A stretch of DNA of 64,000 nucleotides from Akkermansiaceae bacterium (GCA_903827375.1 CAIKHZ010000304.1:1-64000), one strand, 5' to 3'; positions 18,418 to 27,886 are shown, counted from the first letter of the stretch. Notes: a model not told the origin generated them from the letters alone. Numbers and translations: made by a program.

Positions 18418-19689
18418 ATGCGAACCATGCTCAAAGTCGGCTGCATTTATGGCATCAGCGGTTTGTTGTGCATCGTTGGCATAGGCTCCGTGGCTGGTGC
18501 TGCGGACGTGGCTTTCGACTGGCCGGGGTTTCGCGGTCCGCATGGCGATAGCGTCACGCAGGAAAGCGGGTGGAAGCCTGCGGCCCTTGCACCAAGTCCG
18601 AAGATCCAGTGGCGGGTCGAGGTAGGTGAGGGGTACTCCGGCAGTTGCATCAGTGGCCCGCACCTCTATACCATGGGAGCTCACGATGATACAGACACGG
18701 TTTGCTGTTTGGACGTTGAGACTGGCAAGGAAATTTGGCGCTATGACTATTCATGCCAGACCGGTCCCTATCCAGGGCCGCGTGCCACACCCCTGTTTCT
18801 CAACGGCTCTATCCATACCGTCAGCCGCAATGGCCAGGTCTTTTGTTTCGATGCCGCCACTGGCAAGGTCAAGTGGCAGCGGGACCTGATCAAGGACGCC
18901 AATGCCAAACCACCGACGTGGGGACTGGGCACATCCATTATCCATGACGGCGACACGTTGTTTCTCAATGTTGGCCAATATGGCTTGGCGATGCATGCCA
19001 CTGACGGGCAAATCCTCTGGCAAAGCCCAAAAGAGCGATGTGGCTATGCTTCGCCCGTACTCTATGATGCCGATGGCCAACGCTGCCTGATCTTTTTCGG
19101 CCAGAACACCTGCTATGGCGTGAAAGCGCAATCTGGCAGCTTGCTCTGGAGCTATCCCTGGCATACCGGACAGGACGAGAATACCGCAGATCCGGTTTTC
19201 TGGCGTGGGCATGTCTTTATTTCCAGCGTCTATAGCAATGGAAGTTCGGTGATCAACATTGCTAACAATAAGCCCGCCGAGGTCTGGCTTAACCAGCAAC
19301 TCTTGAACAAATTTGCCACCTCGGTGCTGTTCGGCGGTCATCTTTATGGTGTGCATGGCAACACTGGCAATGGCGACGATGGCGGTGGCATATTGCGTTG
19401 CTTGGACTTTATGACCGGCACAACGATCTGGGAACATGCACTGGGACGCATCGCATCACTTATCATTGCCGACGGGAAATTGGTGATCCTTACCGAAGCT
19501 GGCAAGCTCCACATCGCCATGGCCTCGCCTGACGGTTATCACGAGTTGGCGCAAGGGATCATCTTCAGCGCACTTGTGGACCGGGAAAAAACCACCAAGG
19601 GCAAGTTTTGGACCCCGCCGGTGTTGTGCCGGGGTCTGGTATTCTGCCGAAATGATCAGGGCGTGCTGATCTGTGTGAGCCTTCGATGA
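18418..19689 (+). CDS. Secreted PQQ-type beta-propeller protein
   Basis: 423 residues with a signal peptide ending near GSVAGAAD. The mature N-terminus starts with WPGFRGPHGDSVTQESGW, the typical opening of PVC secreted PQQ-propeller proteins ('outer membrane protein assembly BamB family' annotation). Blade repeats are visible: CLDVETGKEIWRYDY, CFDAATGKVKWQRDL, MHATDGQILWQSP and VKAQSGSLLWSYP. No PQQ dehydrogenase catalytic Asp site or heme motif is seen, so enzymatic activity is uncertain; many of these are binding or scaffold proteins. It is followed by a fucosidase gene but separated from it by about 200 bp with a hairpin. Confidence 0.75.
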   Translation: MRTMLKVGCIYGISGLLCIVGIGSVAGAADVAFDWPGFRGPHGDSVTQESGWKPAALAPSPKIQWRVEVGEGYSGSCISGPHLYTMGAHDDTDTVCCLDVETGKEIWRYDYSCQTGPYPGPRATPLFLNGSIHTVSRNGQVFCFDAATGKVKWQRDLIKDANAKPPTWGLGTSIIHDGDTLFLNVGQYGLAMHATDGQILWQSPKERCGYASPVLYDADGQRCLIFFGQNTCYGVKAQSGSLLWSYPWHTGQDENTADPVFWRGHVFISSVYSNGSSVINIANNKPAEVWLNQQLLNKFATSVLFGGHLYGVHGNTGNGDDGGGILRCLDFMTGTTIWEHALGRIASLIIADGKLVILTEAGKLHIAMASPDGYHELAQGIIFSALVDREKTTKGKFWTPPVLCRGLVFCRNDQGVLICVSLR

Positions 19690-19798
19690 GGGGGTGATCA
19701 AAGACTTCTCACACCTGATATGCATCGATCCGAACTTTTTCCTTGAAAATCGGCTCCATTACTATCTCTGGCGCAGCGGCCGGAAGCACGCTGTCACG

Positions 19799-19821
19799 GC
19801 CTGCTGCGAGACGCAGCAGGC
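19799..19821. repeat. Perfect 10-bp hairpin between propeller and fucosidase genes
   Basis: GCCTGCTGCG-aga-CGCAGCAGGC is a perfect stem with a 3-nt loop and no T tract, of the same style as the palindrome at 1256. It could be a processive-stop or transcript-end hairpin, or a scattered palindromic repeat. Nothing else is seen in 19690-19893. Confidence 0.6.
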
Positions 19822-19893
19822 ACGGCATATGACGATGAAAGAATCCGCGCTGACACGCGTTTGAAGCGTCATCCAAACTAGCCGATCCATCCA

Positions 19894-22260
19894 ATGAACA
19901 TTCACCTGATCAAGAGCAGCGGACTGTCCGCAATGTTGTTAGCACAGCTATCGCCACTCGCTGCCGCCGATCCGCCAGTGGCTGCGAGCCCGGTCAAATA
20001 TGAAGCCAGCGTGGAATCGCTCAAGCAGGCGGCTGTCCCCGAATGGTTCATCGACGGCAAGCTGGGAATTTTCATGCATTGGGGGCCGGAAAGTATTCCC
20101 GGAGTGGCGTCCACTTGGTATGCGCGCTGGATGTATGAAGAAGGCAGCGAGGGCTACAAGTATCACTGCGCCACCTACGGCCATCCATCGAAATTTGGCT
20201 ACAAGGACATTTGCCAACTTTTCAAAGCCGCCAAATTTGATCAGGCGCAGGCCGACCGTCTGGTCAAACTCTACAAGCAGGCCGGTGCCCGCTATGTGGT
20301 TCCGGTGGCTGCCCACCATGACAATTTTGACATGTGGGATTCCAAATTCCAGCCGCGCTGGAATTCCATTGCCACCGCCGGCAAGGATATTTGCGGGATG
20401 TGGCAAAAGGCTACCGTGGCTAACGGCCTGCATTTTGGCGTGGCCTCCCACGTTGCCAGAAGTTTCCGCTGGCTCCAAACGTCCCACGGTGCCGATAAAA
20501 CCGGCCCGCTGGCCGGAGTCCCCTACGATGGCCAGGACCCGAAATTCGCCGATCTCTACGGCATCCCTTGGAATAACTCGGATCCGGGATACGAAGGCCC
20601 GCAAGACGTCGGCCCTCCCGCTTTTGAGAAAAATTTTGTCGATCGAATGCTGGATTTGATAGATAAGTACCACCCCGACCTCTACTACACTGACGGTGGC
20701 CCGCCCTTCAAAAATGCAGGCTATACGATCGTCTCGCACCTCTACAACCAGAGCCTCCAAACCAACGGCGGCAAGTTGCAGGCCGTGGCCAATTTCAAGG
20801 GCGGCTGCCCGATCGGCGCCGAGAATTTCGAGTTTGAGTTTCCAGCAACCCTCCAAAAAAATTGTTGGCAAACGGACAAAACCATGGGCGCTGAGTGGTA
20901 CTGGCTGCGCAACCGCCAGAAGGATTACAAAAAGGGTCTTGAGATCGTCCACACTCTCATTGACGTCGTCAGCAAGAATGGCAACCTGCTGCTGAATGTG
21001 CCCCTAACAGGTGATGGTGAGCTCGAAGAGGAAGTCGTCACGATGCTCAAGGTCATGGCACATGACTTTAACCTGATCGGCGAAGCCATCTTCGAAACCC
21101 GCACATGGGAGGAATTCGGCGAGGGCCATAAGAATTTCAACACCATCGATCACGGCTCGGCCGCCGATATTCGCTTCACCCGCAACAAGCCTAACACTGT
21201 TCTCTACGCCACCACCCTCGGCTGGCCTGGCGACGGCGCAGTGGTCAAAATCAAAACCCTGGGCAAGTCCCGCATCGACCTCAAAACCCTGCAGGGTGTC
21301 TCGTTGTTAGGCACCACCGGAAATCTCAAGTTCAGCCAGGATGCCGACTCTCTGCAGATCACTTTGCCGGCCAAGCCCCCCTATGAATGCAACGCCTATC
21401 CGCTCAAGCTGGTGTTCTCCGCCCAAATCCCCAAGCTCAAGCCTGCCGCCAAGCTGCTATGGCAAGCGCAGGCCCGTGAATTTGATGCCAGCGAAGGCCC
21501 CAGCCCCACAGAATCCGGCGTTTTGATGCTCGAGGTTCCCGCCACCAGTGACGCCGCCAAGGCCGGCCTCAAAAAAGACGATGTGATCCTCTCCTGCAAT
21601 GCCAAAAAATCCCCGACGGTCGCCGATCTCCGTTCGATGGCCGATCACGCAGCCGGCAGAATGCTGGCCCTAACTGTTAAGCGGCAGCAGCAACAGTGGG
21701 TCATGAATCTAACCGATTACTCTTATGTGGTTAGAGAAAATGTATGGAAGCCTGAGTTCAAATTCATTCCGTTCGCCGTTGCCTCAGCCGTGATGCCTGC
21801 AAGGGTGTCTATCGATGGAGCCGCACCGGGCAAAGGGGCTCTCGAACTTCTCACGGATGGTAAAATTGACTGCAACCGCGGGCCGACCTTTGCCAATGGC
21901 ATTGATACAGGCAAATACCGGTTTGATCTGGGTGCGGCGAAGGGTCTTGCACAAGTCAATACCTATGCGTCTGGCAACACTCATGCCCGGCAATCGTTCA
22001 CGCTCTACGGCAGCAATGCCACCTCAGATCCGGGCTGGAATATCGCCGACTCATCTGCTTTCACTCCTATCATCACCGTGGATTCCCGAGGCGAAAGGAC
22101 CGAATACGAAGCCACCAGCATCCGCCGCAGCGCCGCCAAACCGCTCGGAACCTTCCGCTGGCTCGTCTGGGCCGTCACCCCCACCATGGGCGAAATCGGC
22201 GGCCAAAACACAACATTTGAAGAAATTCAGGTGATCCCGGTTGAGGGGGCGGCAAAGTGA
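19894..22260 (+). CDS. Secreted GH29 alpha-L-fucosidase with PDZ and C-terminal beta domain
   Basis: 788 residues with a signal peptide (LSAMLLAQLSPLAAAD). GH29 catalytic barrel (about 45-400): WFIDGKLGIFMHWGPESIPG opens the family, then YVVPVAAHHDNFDMWDSKF, and PDLYYTDGG with the expected nucleophile Asp about 267. NLLLNVPLTGDGELE closes the barrel. A PDZ-like domain follows (about 544-610: ATSDAAKAGLKKDDVILSCN). The C-terminal beta region resembles a discoidin/F5-8 C module (about 640-785: GALELLTDGKIDCNRGP, QSFTLYGSNATSDPGW). It should release alpha-fucose from glycans outside the cytoplasm. The PDZ insertion is unusual for the family. Confidence 0.85.
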   Translation: MNIHLIKSSGLSAMLLAQLSPLAAADPPVAASPVKYEASVESLKQAAVPEWFIDGKLGIFMHWGPESIPGVASTWYARWMYEEGSEGYKYHCATYGHPSKFGYKDICQLFKAAKFDQAQADRLVKLYKQAGARYVVPVAAHHDNFDMWDSKFQPRWNSIATAGKDICGMWQKATVANGLHFGVASHVARSFRWLQTSHGADKTGPLAGVPYDGQDPKFADLYGIPWNNSDPGYEGPQDVGPPAFEKNFVDRMLDLIDKYHPDLYYTDGGPPFKNAGYTIVSHLYNQSLQTNGGKLQAVANFKGGCPIGAENFEFEFPATLQKNCWQTDKTMGAEWYWLRNRQKDYKKGLEIVHTLIDVVSKNGNLLLNVPLTGDGELEEEVVTMLKVMAHDFNLIGEAIFETRTWEEFGEGHKNFNTIDHGSAADIRFTRNKPNTVLYATTLGWPGDGAVVKIKTLGKSRIDLKTLQGVSLLGTTGNLKFSQDADSLQITLPAKPPYECNAYPLKLVFSAQIPKLKPAAKLLWQAQAREFDASEGPSPTESGVLMLEVPATSDAAKAGLKKDDVILSCNAKKSPTVADLRSMADHAAGRMLALTVKRQQQQWVMNLTDYSYVVRENVWKPEFKFIPFAVASAVMPARVSIDGAAPGKGALELLTDGKIDCNRGPTFANGIDTGKYRFDLGAAKGLAQVNTYASGNTHARQSFTLYGSNATSDPGWNIADSSAFTPIITVDSRGERTEYEATSIRRSAAKPLGTFRWLVWAVTPTMGEIGGQNTTFEEIQVIPVEGAAK

Positions 22261-22278
22261 GCTATCACGGTGGGGAGC

Positions 22279-22317
22279 GCCGGCGTCCTGCCGGCTGGTT
22301 GCGGCATCCTGCCGCAA
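22279..22317. repeat. Tandem pair of short hairpin repeats (REP-like)
   Basis: GCCGGC-gtcct-GCCGGC is followed at once by TTGCGGC-atcct-GCCGCAA. Both share the loop core TCCT and the 'GGC.TCCTGCC' design, so this is a repeat pair and not two chance stems. No T tract follows. Nothing else is seen in 22261-22454. Confidence 0.65.
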
Positions 22318-22454
22318 TCCAAAGCGCAGGTGCAGCCCCCAGCGAAAGCCGCTCGCTCCAGCAAGGGTCATTTCGTGACGACGGACTTAAGCTTTTCACG
22401 CACTTCTTATACGCATACACTCGTTGATGTCATCACGAAAAATGCCAGTCCACA

Positions 22455-22982
22455 ATGAATCGAACCATCCATGACCCCTGCCCCATCGACGAGGGCAAGC
22501 TCGTGATCAAAGCCGTGCGCGACAACCAGGTCGTCCTGCAGACCGGCACCCAGCAACGCAGCAGCATCCGGTTCCGCATGGCCTGCGAATTGGTCCGCAA
22601 CGGCCGCATCGGCAAGCTCAAGCAAGTTGTCGTCTATCTGCCGGCCGGGCGCCGCGAGGGGCCGTTCGCCAGCCAACCCGTGCCGGCCGAACTCGATTGG
22701 GATTTTTGGCAGGGCCAGGCACCCAAAAATGACTATCTGAGCAACGACCACATGGGCAATCTTTTCGATTGCATGCGATCGCGCAAGGATCCAATCTGTG
22801 CGGTGAAGATTGGCCACCGATCCGCCACCGTCCGTCATCTGGGCGCAATCTCACTGCGCACCGGGCTCAACCTCCAATGGAATCCGGACCAGGAGAAATT
22901 CACCGGCGAACACGCTGCCGAAGGCAACGCCCATGTTGCCCGCGAAATGCGCAACCCCTACGACTACAGCTTCGTGAACTGA
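22455..22982 (+). pseudogene. Gfo/Idh/MocA oxidoreductase remnant with internal deletion
   Basis: 175 residues align to two separate parts of the PVC-type Gfo/Idh/MocA family. Residues 10-90 match the stretch after the nucleotide-binding fold (VLQTGTQQRSSIRFRMACELVRNGRIGK, then ELDWDFWQGQAP). From NDHMGNLFDCMRSRKDPICAVKIGHRSA onward it matches the C-terminal end. The Rossmann fold with GxGxxG and the central catalytic sheet (usually with GWGAHHxD) are missing, and the join lies near residue 97. I conclude that it is a collapsed gene of an original about 430 residues. It lies between two glycoside hydrolase genes. Confidence 0.75.
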
Positions 22983-23024
22983 GCAAATTTCTGCCTGGTT
23001 TCCGAGTTCCAAATTTGTCAGTAA

Positions 23025-24443
23025 ATGAGCATGCAGCACCTCTTTCCAGCACTACTGGGCTTGTTAGCGGTACCTGCCGCATTGGTCGCAGGCGAGTTCA
23101 CTATCGATTTTTCCAAGCCTAACGGCCTCATTCGGCCTCTGCACGGGGTGAACATGGGGCCGCTCTGCTATCGGGGAATGGTCGATCTAACAGACTTTCA
23201 CCGGCAGCTCAAGTTACCGCTTACCCGCCTCCATGACGTGGTTTGGGTGAACTACGACGCCGTGGATGTCAGCACGATTTTTCGCGAGTTTCGCAACGAT
23301 CCCACGCGATCTGACAGCTATGATTTTGCGGCGACGGACGATTACATTGCCTCAATCGTCAAGACTGGTTCGCCCATTATCTATCGGCTTGGCGAAAGCA
23401 TTGAGCACACAGCGCGAAAATACCGGGTCCATCCCCCACAGGACTTTGGCAAATGGGCGGACGTCTGCCTCCACATCATCGACCATTACAACGAAGGCTG
23501 GGCCGATGGCTTTCGGCACAACATACGGTATTGGGAGATCTGGAACGAGCCGGAAAACCAGCCCGCCATGTGGACGGGATCCGACGAAGAATATTTCCAA
23601 CTCTATGAGGTCACTGCCAAAGCCATCAAAGAGCGTTGGCCTGATTTGAAGGTCGGCGGTCCATCGCTGGGTTACACCGGAGAATTTGAGGGAGATGGAT
23701 TCAAACCTGGCGAGTTCCTACTGCGTTTTCTGCGCCGCTGCCGGGAGCACCACGTCCCCTTGGATTTTTTTTCGTGGCATCGCTATGCCAAAGATCCGTC
23801 CGAACTTGCCCGCCGGGCCGCCGCCATCCGGCGAGTGCTCGACGATGAGGGGTTTGCAAAAACCGAAAGCCATTTGAACGAGTGGAACTACCTCCCTAAC
23901 GACGACTGGCGTCCCCTGATGAAGGAGGGCCAAGGCCTGCTGCGTGAGCAATGCGCCGCCGAAATGACCGGTCCCAAAGGTGCTGCCTACGCCGCATGGG
24001 CACTTATGTCCCTGCAGGATGCCCCACTGGACGCCGCCAACTTCTACACAGCGGAAATCCAGATGTTCGGCATGTTCAATATCCATGGCACGCCTCACAA
24101 GAACTTCTATGCATTCAAGGCATTCCGCACATTGATAGACACACCCAGACGAGTCAAAACACCGCCTTGCCAGGCCGGTGCCATCGCTTTGTGCGCGGGG
24201 TTGGACGAAGGAAATACCCACGCGGCTGTCCTGCTTAGCAACTTTAACACTCAAGATGGCGACACCGGCTTGACGCCTAGCCAATTGCCGTGGAGCGGAC
24301 CAACCAAATATGATCTATATGTCGTGGACGCAGATCGGGACTTGCAACTGGCAGGTCAGGGGACCTTGGGTCCCAATGGCCGTCTGCAAATTAACGAACT
24401 CAAGCCCCCCGCCGTCGTCCTGGTAAATCTCTCACCCCAATGA
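23025..24443 (+). CDS. Secreted GH39-like glycoside hydrolase
   Basis: 472 residues with a signal peptide (LFPALLGLLAVPAALVAGE). The TIM barrel fits clan GH-A, closest to GH39 beta-xylosidases: RPLHGVNMGPL at the first strand, TRLHDVVW, RYWEIWNEPEN with the acid/base Glu about 175, DFFSWHRYA, and SHLNEWNY with the nucleophile Glu about 286. A C-terminal beta domain follows (about 380-472). It would hydrolyse beta-linked oligosaccharides outside the cytoplasm; substrate not determined. The start could also be the second Met (23031). No link to the neighbouring genes beyond shared theme and strand. Confidence 0.8.
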   Translation: MSMQHLFPALLGLLAVPAALVAGEFTIDFSKPNGLIRPLHGVNMGPLCYRGMVDLTDFHRQLKLPLTRLHDVVWVNYDAVDVSTIFREFRNDPTRSDSYDFAATDDYIASIVKTGSPIIYRLGESIEHTARKYRVHPPQDFGKWADVCLHIIDHYNEGWADGFRHNIRYWEIWNEPENQPAMWTGSDEEYFQLYEVTAKAIKERWPDLKVGGPSLGYTGEFEGDGFKPGEFLLRFLRRCREHHVPLDFFSWHRYAKDPSELARRAAAIRRVLDDEGFAKTESHLNEWNYLPNDDWRPLMKEGQGLLREQCAAEMTGPKGAAYAAWALMSLQDAPLDAANFYTAEIQMFGMFNIHGTPHKNFYAFKAFRTLIDTPRRVKTPPCQAGAIALCAGLDEGNTHAAVLLSNFNTQDGDTGLTPSQLPWSGPTKYDLYVVDADRDLQLAGQGTLGPNGRLQINELKPPAVVLVNLSPQ

Positions 24444-24960
24444 ATCCATCCAAAGGGACCGGACTTTGCCGCCTCCACCCCAGATTCCTTGAAATGCCAA
24501 AGATGCTGTCGTTAGGTTAATTTGAAGAAGAGCAGAAGCCAGAAGAGAGGAAGACAGAAGACTGGAACAAGAAGCGCAATACGCAGTCCGGTGGCTCTTC
24601 TTTGTCCTGTCTTGCAGCGAAGCGGTCTTCTGTTTTGCGTCTTGGGTCTTCGGTAAAGCCTCGCCGATTCGTTAAATAAGTAACATTTTGTCCTTGACTA
24701 GCCAAAATCTCATGGCATCAAGGGCTTGTGCAATTGCGTTTGGCTAGCTGCTGGCCGTATCACACCTGTTTCCGCTTCAAGCGGTGGCACCGGCAAGAAG
24801 ATACCCGATGCTGCTGAAGAACACCCGATCCGCCAACGCCCGAATGCAAAACGCCTGCCAAAACAAGCTGAGAATTTCCGACGAAAGAAAGTTGCACGAC
24901 CCGACATCAGGTGCTTGTGTGGGTTTCAAACTCTGGAAGCCAACCCGTCCAATCCCAAAA
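24444..24960. other. Gene-free stretch with a purine-rich imperfect inverted repeat
   Basis: The ORF track extends the next gene back to 24784, but the added 59 residues carry no domain and precede a clear signal peptide, so I leave them out. Between about 24523 and 24654 a purine-rich arm (GAAGAAGAGCAGAAG, GAAGACAGAAGAC) faces a pyrimidine-rich arm (GTCTTCTGTTTTGCGTCTT). They form a long imperfect inverted repeat. A 'GATTCCTTGAAAT' string at 24483 recurs at 43344. Confidence 0.5.
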
Positions 24961-27786
24961 ATGATCAAATCTATTCACTTCTTCCTATTCGGCACGTTGC
25001 TCACGATGAGTTGCGCCCAAGCACAATTCGCCTTTGAAAAGGGGGATCGAGTGTGCGTCATTGGCAACTCGCTAGCTGACCGGATGCAACACGACGGATG
25101 GATGGAAACCTTGATCCAACGGGAAAATCCTCAACTGCAATTGAGCTTCCGCGACCTCGCGGTCTGCGGCGACGAGGTCGCCAAACGCCCGCGCTCGGAA
25201 AATGTGCCTAACACCGAGGCCCTCCTCGCCCAGTGCAAGGCGGATGTGATCCTGTGCTTCTTCGGCTACAACGAGTCGTTCCAAGGCCAACCCGGCCTCG
25301 AGAAATTCAAGAGCGACTACTCGGCAATGATTGACAACTACAAGGCGAAAAACTTCAACGGGAAAGGCACCCTGCGCTTTGTGCTGTTTTCGCCTATCGC
25401 CAATGAGAACCTGCATAACAAGTTGCTGCCGGATGGCTCTGCGAACAATTACCGGCTAGCCCTCTACGCCACCGCAGTCAAGGAAGTGGCTGCGGCCAAA
25501 AGCGCCACCTACGTCGATTTGTTTCAGCCCACACTTGAACTTTATGCCAAAGCCAAGGCACCGCTGACCCTCAACGGCAGCCATCTGTCCGCCGCCGGCA
25601 ACCGCGAACTCGCCACGGTTATCGCCGCCGCCCTCCTTAAGAAAAACGTTAGCTCATCCCCTGCGGATGACAAGCTGCGCCAAGTTGTCAATGCCAAGAG
25701 TACGTATTGGCTCAATTCCTATCGTGCTTCGGACAGCAATGACATTTGGGGAAACCGTTCCGGATTGCGCTTTGAGAACCATCAAAGCAACGGCGAGGTG
25801 CTCCAGCACGAATTGAAGATGTGGCAGCAACTTGCGAGCAATCGCGACCAGCAAATCTGGGCAGTCGCCGCCTCCAAACCGTACAAGGCCGATGACAGCA
25901 ATCTGCCCGCCCCACTCAAGGTGGTATCTAACATGAGCCATAAGACCGAGCAATCCATTCCCTACATCGATGGGCAGGCTGGCATTGCCAAAATGACAGT
26001 TGCTCCCGGGTTCAAGGTCAACCTCTTCGCCGATGAAAAGCGATTCCCCGAACTCGCCAACCCCGTCCAAATGTCGGTGGACCCTCAAGGGCGCCTGTGG
26101 GTCGCAGCCTGGGGCAGCTATCCAAACTGGGAACCCGGCAAGGAATTGAACGACCGCCTGCTCATCCTAACCGACGAACACCACACCGGCGTGGCTACCA
26201 AATGCACCACTTTTGCGAAGGTGCAGAACCCAACGGGTTTTGAATTTTGGAATGGCGGTGTGCTGGTGGCCTCCGGTCATGACATTCTGTTTCTAAAGGA
26301 TACCAAAGGTGATGGTGTGGCCGACGTGCGCGAAGTTTATATGCAAGGCGTCGATAACGCGGATACCCACCATGCCGCCAACAACTTCCGCTTCGGTCCC
26401 GATGGCGGGCTCTACTGGCAACGCGGCGTGTTCATCATGGAAAACGTCGAAACCCCCTGGGCCAAGGCATTTGAGGCCAGTCGCGACGGGATGTATCGCT
26501 TTGATCCGGCAAGTTTCACGTTTGGCTTTCATGCCCCCAATGGTCCTAACTCCCACGGCATGGCCTTCGATTACTGGGGTTTCCATTATGCCACCGATGG
26601 CACATCCGGCAATGCATTCCAAGTCGTGCCTGATCAAAAGGGTTTCAAAATGCGCGAGCTTCTCCAAAAACAGGTGCGCCCCGTGCCCTCCAGCGCCATC
26701 GTTTCCAGCAGCCAGTTCCCCGACGAGAACCAAGGAAATTTCCTCATCTGCAATTCCATCGGCTTTCTCGGCATCAAGCAGTACAAACTCAATCGCGACG
26801 CCAATTCAGGATTGGTCAACGGCACCCCAGTGGCCGATCTGATATCTTCCACTGATCCAAACTTCCGCCCGACAGATGCCAAATTTGGCGATGATGGCGC
26901 ACTCTATGTCTCCGACTGGCAGAACGCCATCATCGGCCACATGCAGCATAATATCCGCGACCCCGAACGCGATAAGAGCCATGGACGCGTCTATCGAATC
27001 ACCGCCGAAGGACGTCCGCTCCAGGCCCACGTCAACATCGCCGGCCAACCGGTGGCAGCATTGCTAGAGAACCTCAAGCATCCGGTGGACGGTGTGCGTT
27101 ACCGCACGCAAATTGAATTGACGAAGCATCAGCCTGCCGAGGTTCTCGCTGCGTGCAAGGTGTGGATGAAGCAATTCGACCCGAAAAACCCCGCTCACGC
27201 CCATCACCTGCTAGAGGCGCTGTGGTTGCACCAACGGTTGGATGATCGGGACATGACCCTGCTCAAAGCCCTCCAGGAATCCCCGGAACCTTTTGCCCGC
27301 AATGCCGCTAAAACCGTCGCTCATTTCTGGAGCGGCAACGCCATCGACCAGCAATCGCGGCCATTCACCTTGGAAGCCGAGGTCAAGAGCGTGGCACCGA
27401 AGGTGCGTCCTGACGGCACCTTGGAAGTGCAGTTGCTCACCGTCAAGGAGGCCCTCAAGTATGATCAGACGAGCATTGATGCCAAGCCGGGCCAAGCGGT
27501 GGAGATCACATTCATCAATGTTGACCTGATGCCCCACAACGTCGTGATTACCCAACCGGGAGCCGCGGACGAGGTATGCACTGCAGCGCTGGCGATGGCC
27601 GGGGCCGGTTTTGCCAAGGATTTCATTCCGGAATCCACCAAGATTCTGGCACACTCAAAATTGTTGGACCACGGCAAGCGTGAGACCCTCAAGTTCACCC
27701 TGCCAAGTGTGCCCGGCGACTATCAATTCGTCTGCACCTTCCCCGGCCATGGCACTGTCATGCGCGGCATCATCAAGGTGAAATAA
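24961..27786 (+). CDS. Secreted SGNH hydrolase / PVC-type dehydrogenase propeller / cupredoxin fusion
   Basis: 941 residues from MIKSIHFFLF with a signal peptide ending at CAQAQF. Domain 1 (about 25-240) is SGNH-like: CVIGNSLADRMQ with the nucleophile Ser, CFFGYNES, and SHLSAAGNRE with the His. Domain 2 (about 340-710) is the PVC 'membrane-bound dehydrogenase' beta-propeller (FKVNLFADEKRFPELANPVQ, PQGRLWVAAWGSYPNW, DTHHAANNFRFGPDGGLYWQ, PNGPNSHGMAFDYWG, FGDDGALYVSDWQNAIIGH). A short HEAT-like region follows. The last about 120 residues form a type 1 copper cupredoxin with His (MPHNVV), Cys (FVCTFPGH), His and Met (GTVM). No CxxCH heme site is seen; copper seems to be the redox centre. Confidence 0.8.
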   Translation: MIKSIHFFLFGTLLTMSCAQAQFAFEKGDRVCVIGNSLADRMQHDGWMETLIQRENPQLQLSFRDLAVCGDEVAKRPRSENVPNTEALLAQCKADVILCFFGYNESFQGQPGLEKFKSDYSAMIDNYKAKNFNGKGTLRFVLFSPIANENLHNKLLPDGSANNYRLALYATAVKEVAAAKSATYVDLFQPTLELYAKAKAPLTLNGSHLSAAGNRELATVIAAALLKKNVSSSPADDKLRQVVNAKSTYWLNSYRASDSNDIWGNRSGLRFENHQSNGEVLQHELKMWQQLASNRDQQIWAVAASKPYKADDSNLPAPLKVVSNMSHKTEQSIPYIDGQAGIAKMTVAPGFKVNLFADEKRFPELANPVQMSVDPQGRLWVAAWGSYPNWEPGKELNDRLLILTDEHHTGVATKCTTFAKVQNPTGFEFWNGGVLVASGHDILFLKDTKGDGVADVREVYMQGVDNADTHHAANNFRFGPDGGLYWQRGVFIMENVETPWAKAFEASRDGMYRFDPASFTFGFHAPNGPNSHGMAFDYWGFHYATDGTSGNAFQVVPDQKGFKMRELLQKQVRPVPSSAIVSSSQFPDENQGNFLICNSIGFLGIKQYKLNRDANSGLVNGTPVADLISSTDPNFRPTDAKFGDDGALYVSDWQNAIIGHMQHNIRDPERDKSHGRVYRITAEGRPLQAHVNIAGQPVAALLENLKHPVDGVRYRTQIELTKHQPAEVLAACKVWMKQFDPKNPAHAHHLLEALWLHQRLDDRDMTLLKALQESPEPFARNAAKTVAHFWSGNAIDQQSRPFTLEAEVKSVAPKVRPDGTLEVQLLTVKEALKYDQTSIDAKPGQAVEITFINVDLMPHNVVITQPGAADEVCTAALAMAGAGFAKDFIPESTKILAHSKLLDHGKRETLKFTLPSVPGDYQFVCTFPGHGTVMRGIIKVK

Positions 27787-27851
27787 CAAAGAATAACCGC
27801 TACGCTGCCGCTTAGGCCGGACACGTAGCGTGGCGGGTTCCGCCCGTTCCC

Positions 27852-27872
27852 GCCGCACTCGAAAGGTGCGGC
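27852..27872. terminator. Hairpin between convergent genes
   Basis: GCCGCAC-tcgaaag-GTGCGGC is a perfect 7-bp stem between the stop of the cupredoxin fusion and the stop of the coiled-coil gene. A GGCGG/CCGCC hairpin lies just upstream (about 27831-27843). There is no T tract. The position suits a two-way terminator, but it may be another scattered hairpin repeat. Confidence 0.4.
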
Positions 27873-27886
27873 GGCCTGCATCTACC

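Noticed and set aside
18418-19689. PQQ-dependent alcohol dehydrogenase
   Set aside because: Propeller repeats are present but no catalytic Asp/cysteine-pair site, no heme domain and too short; probably a non-enzymatic propeller.
24784-24960. Longer start of the cupredoxin fusion protein
   Set aside because: A clear signal peptide begins at 24961, and the added residues carry no domain.
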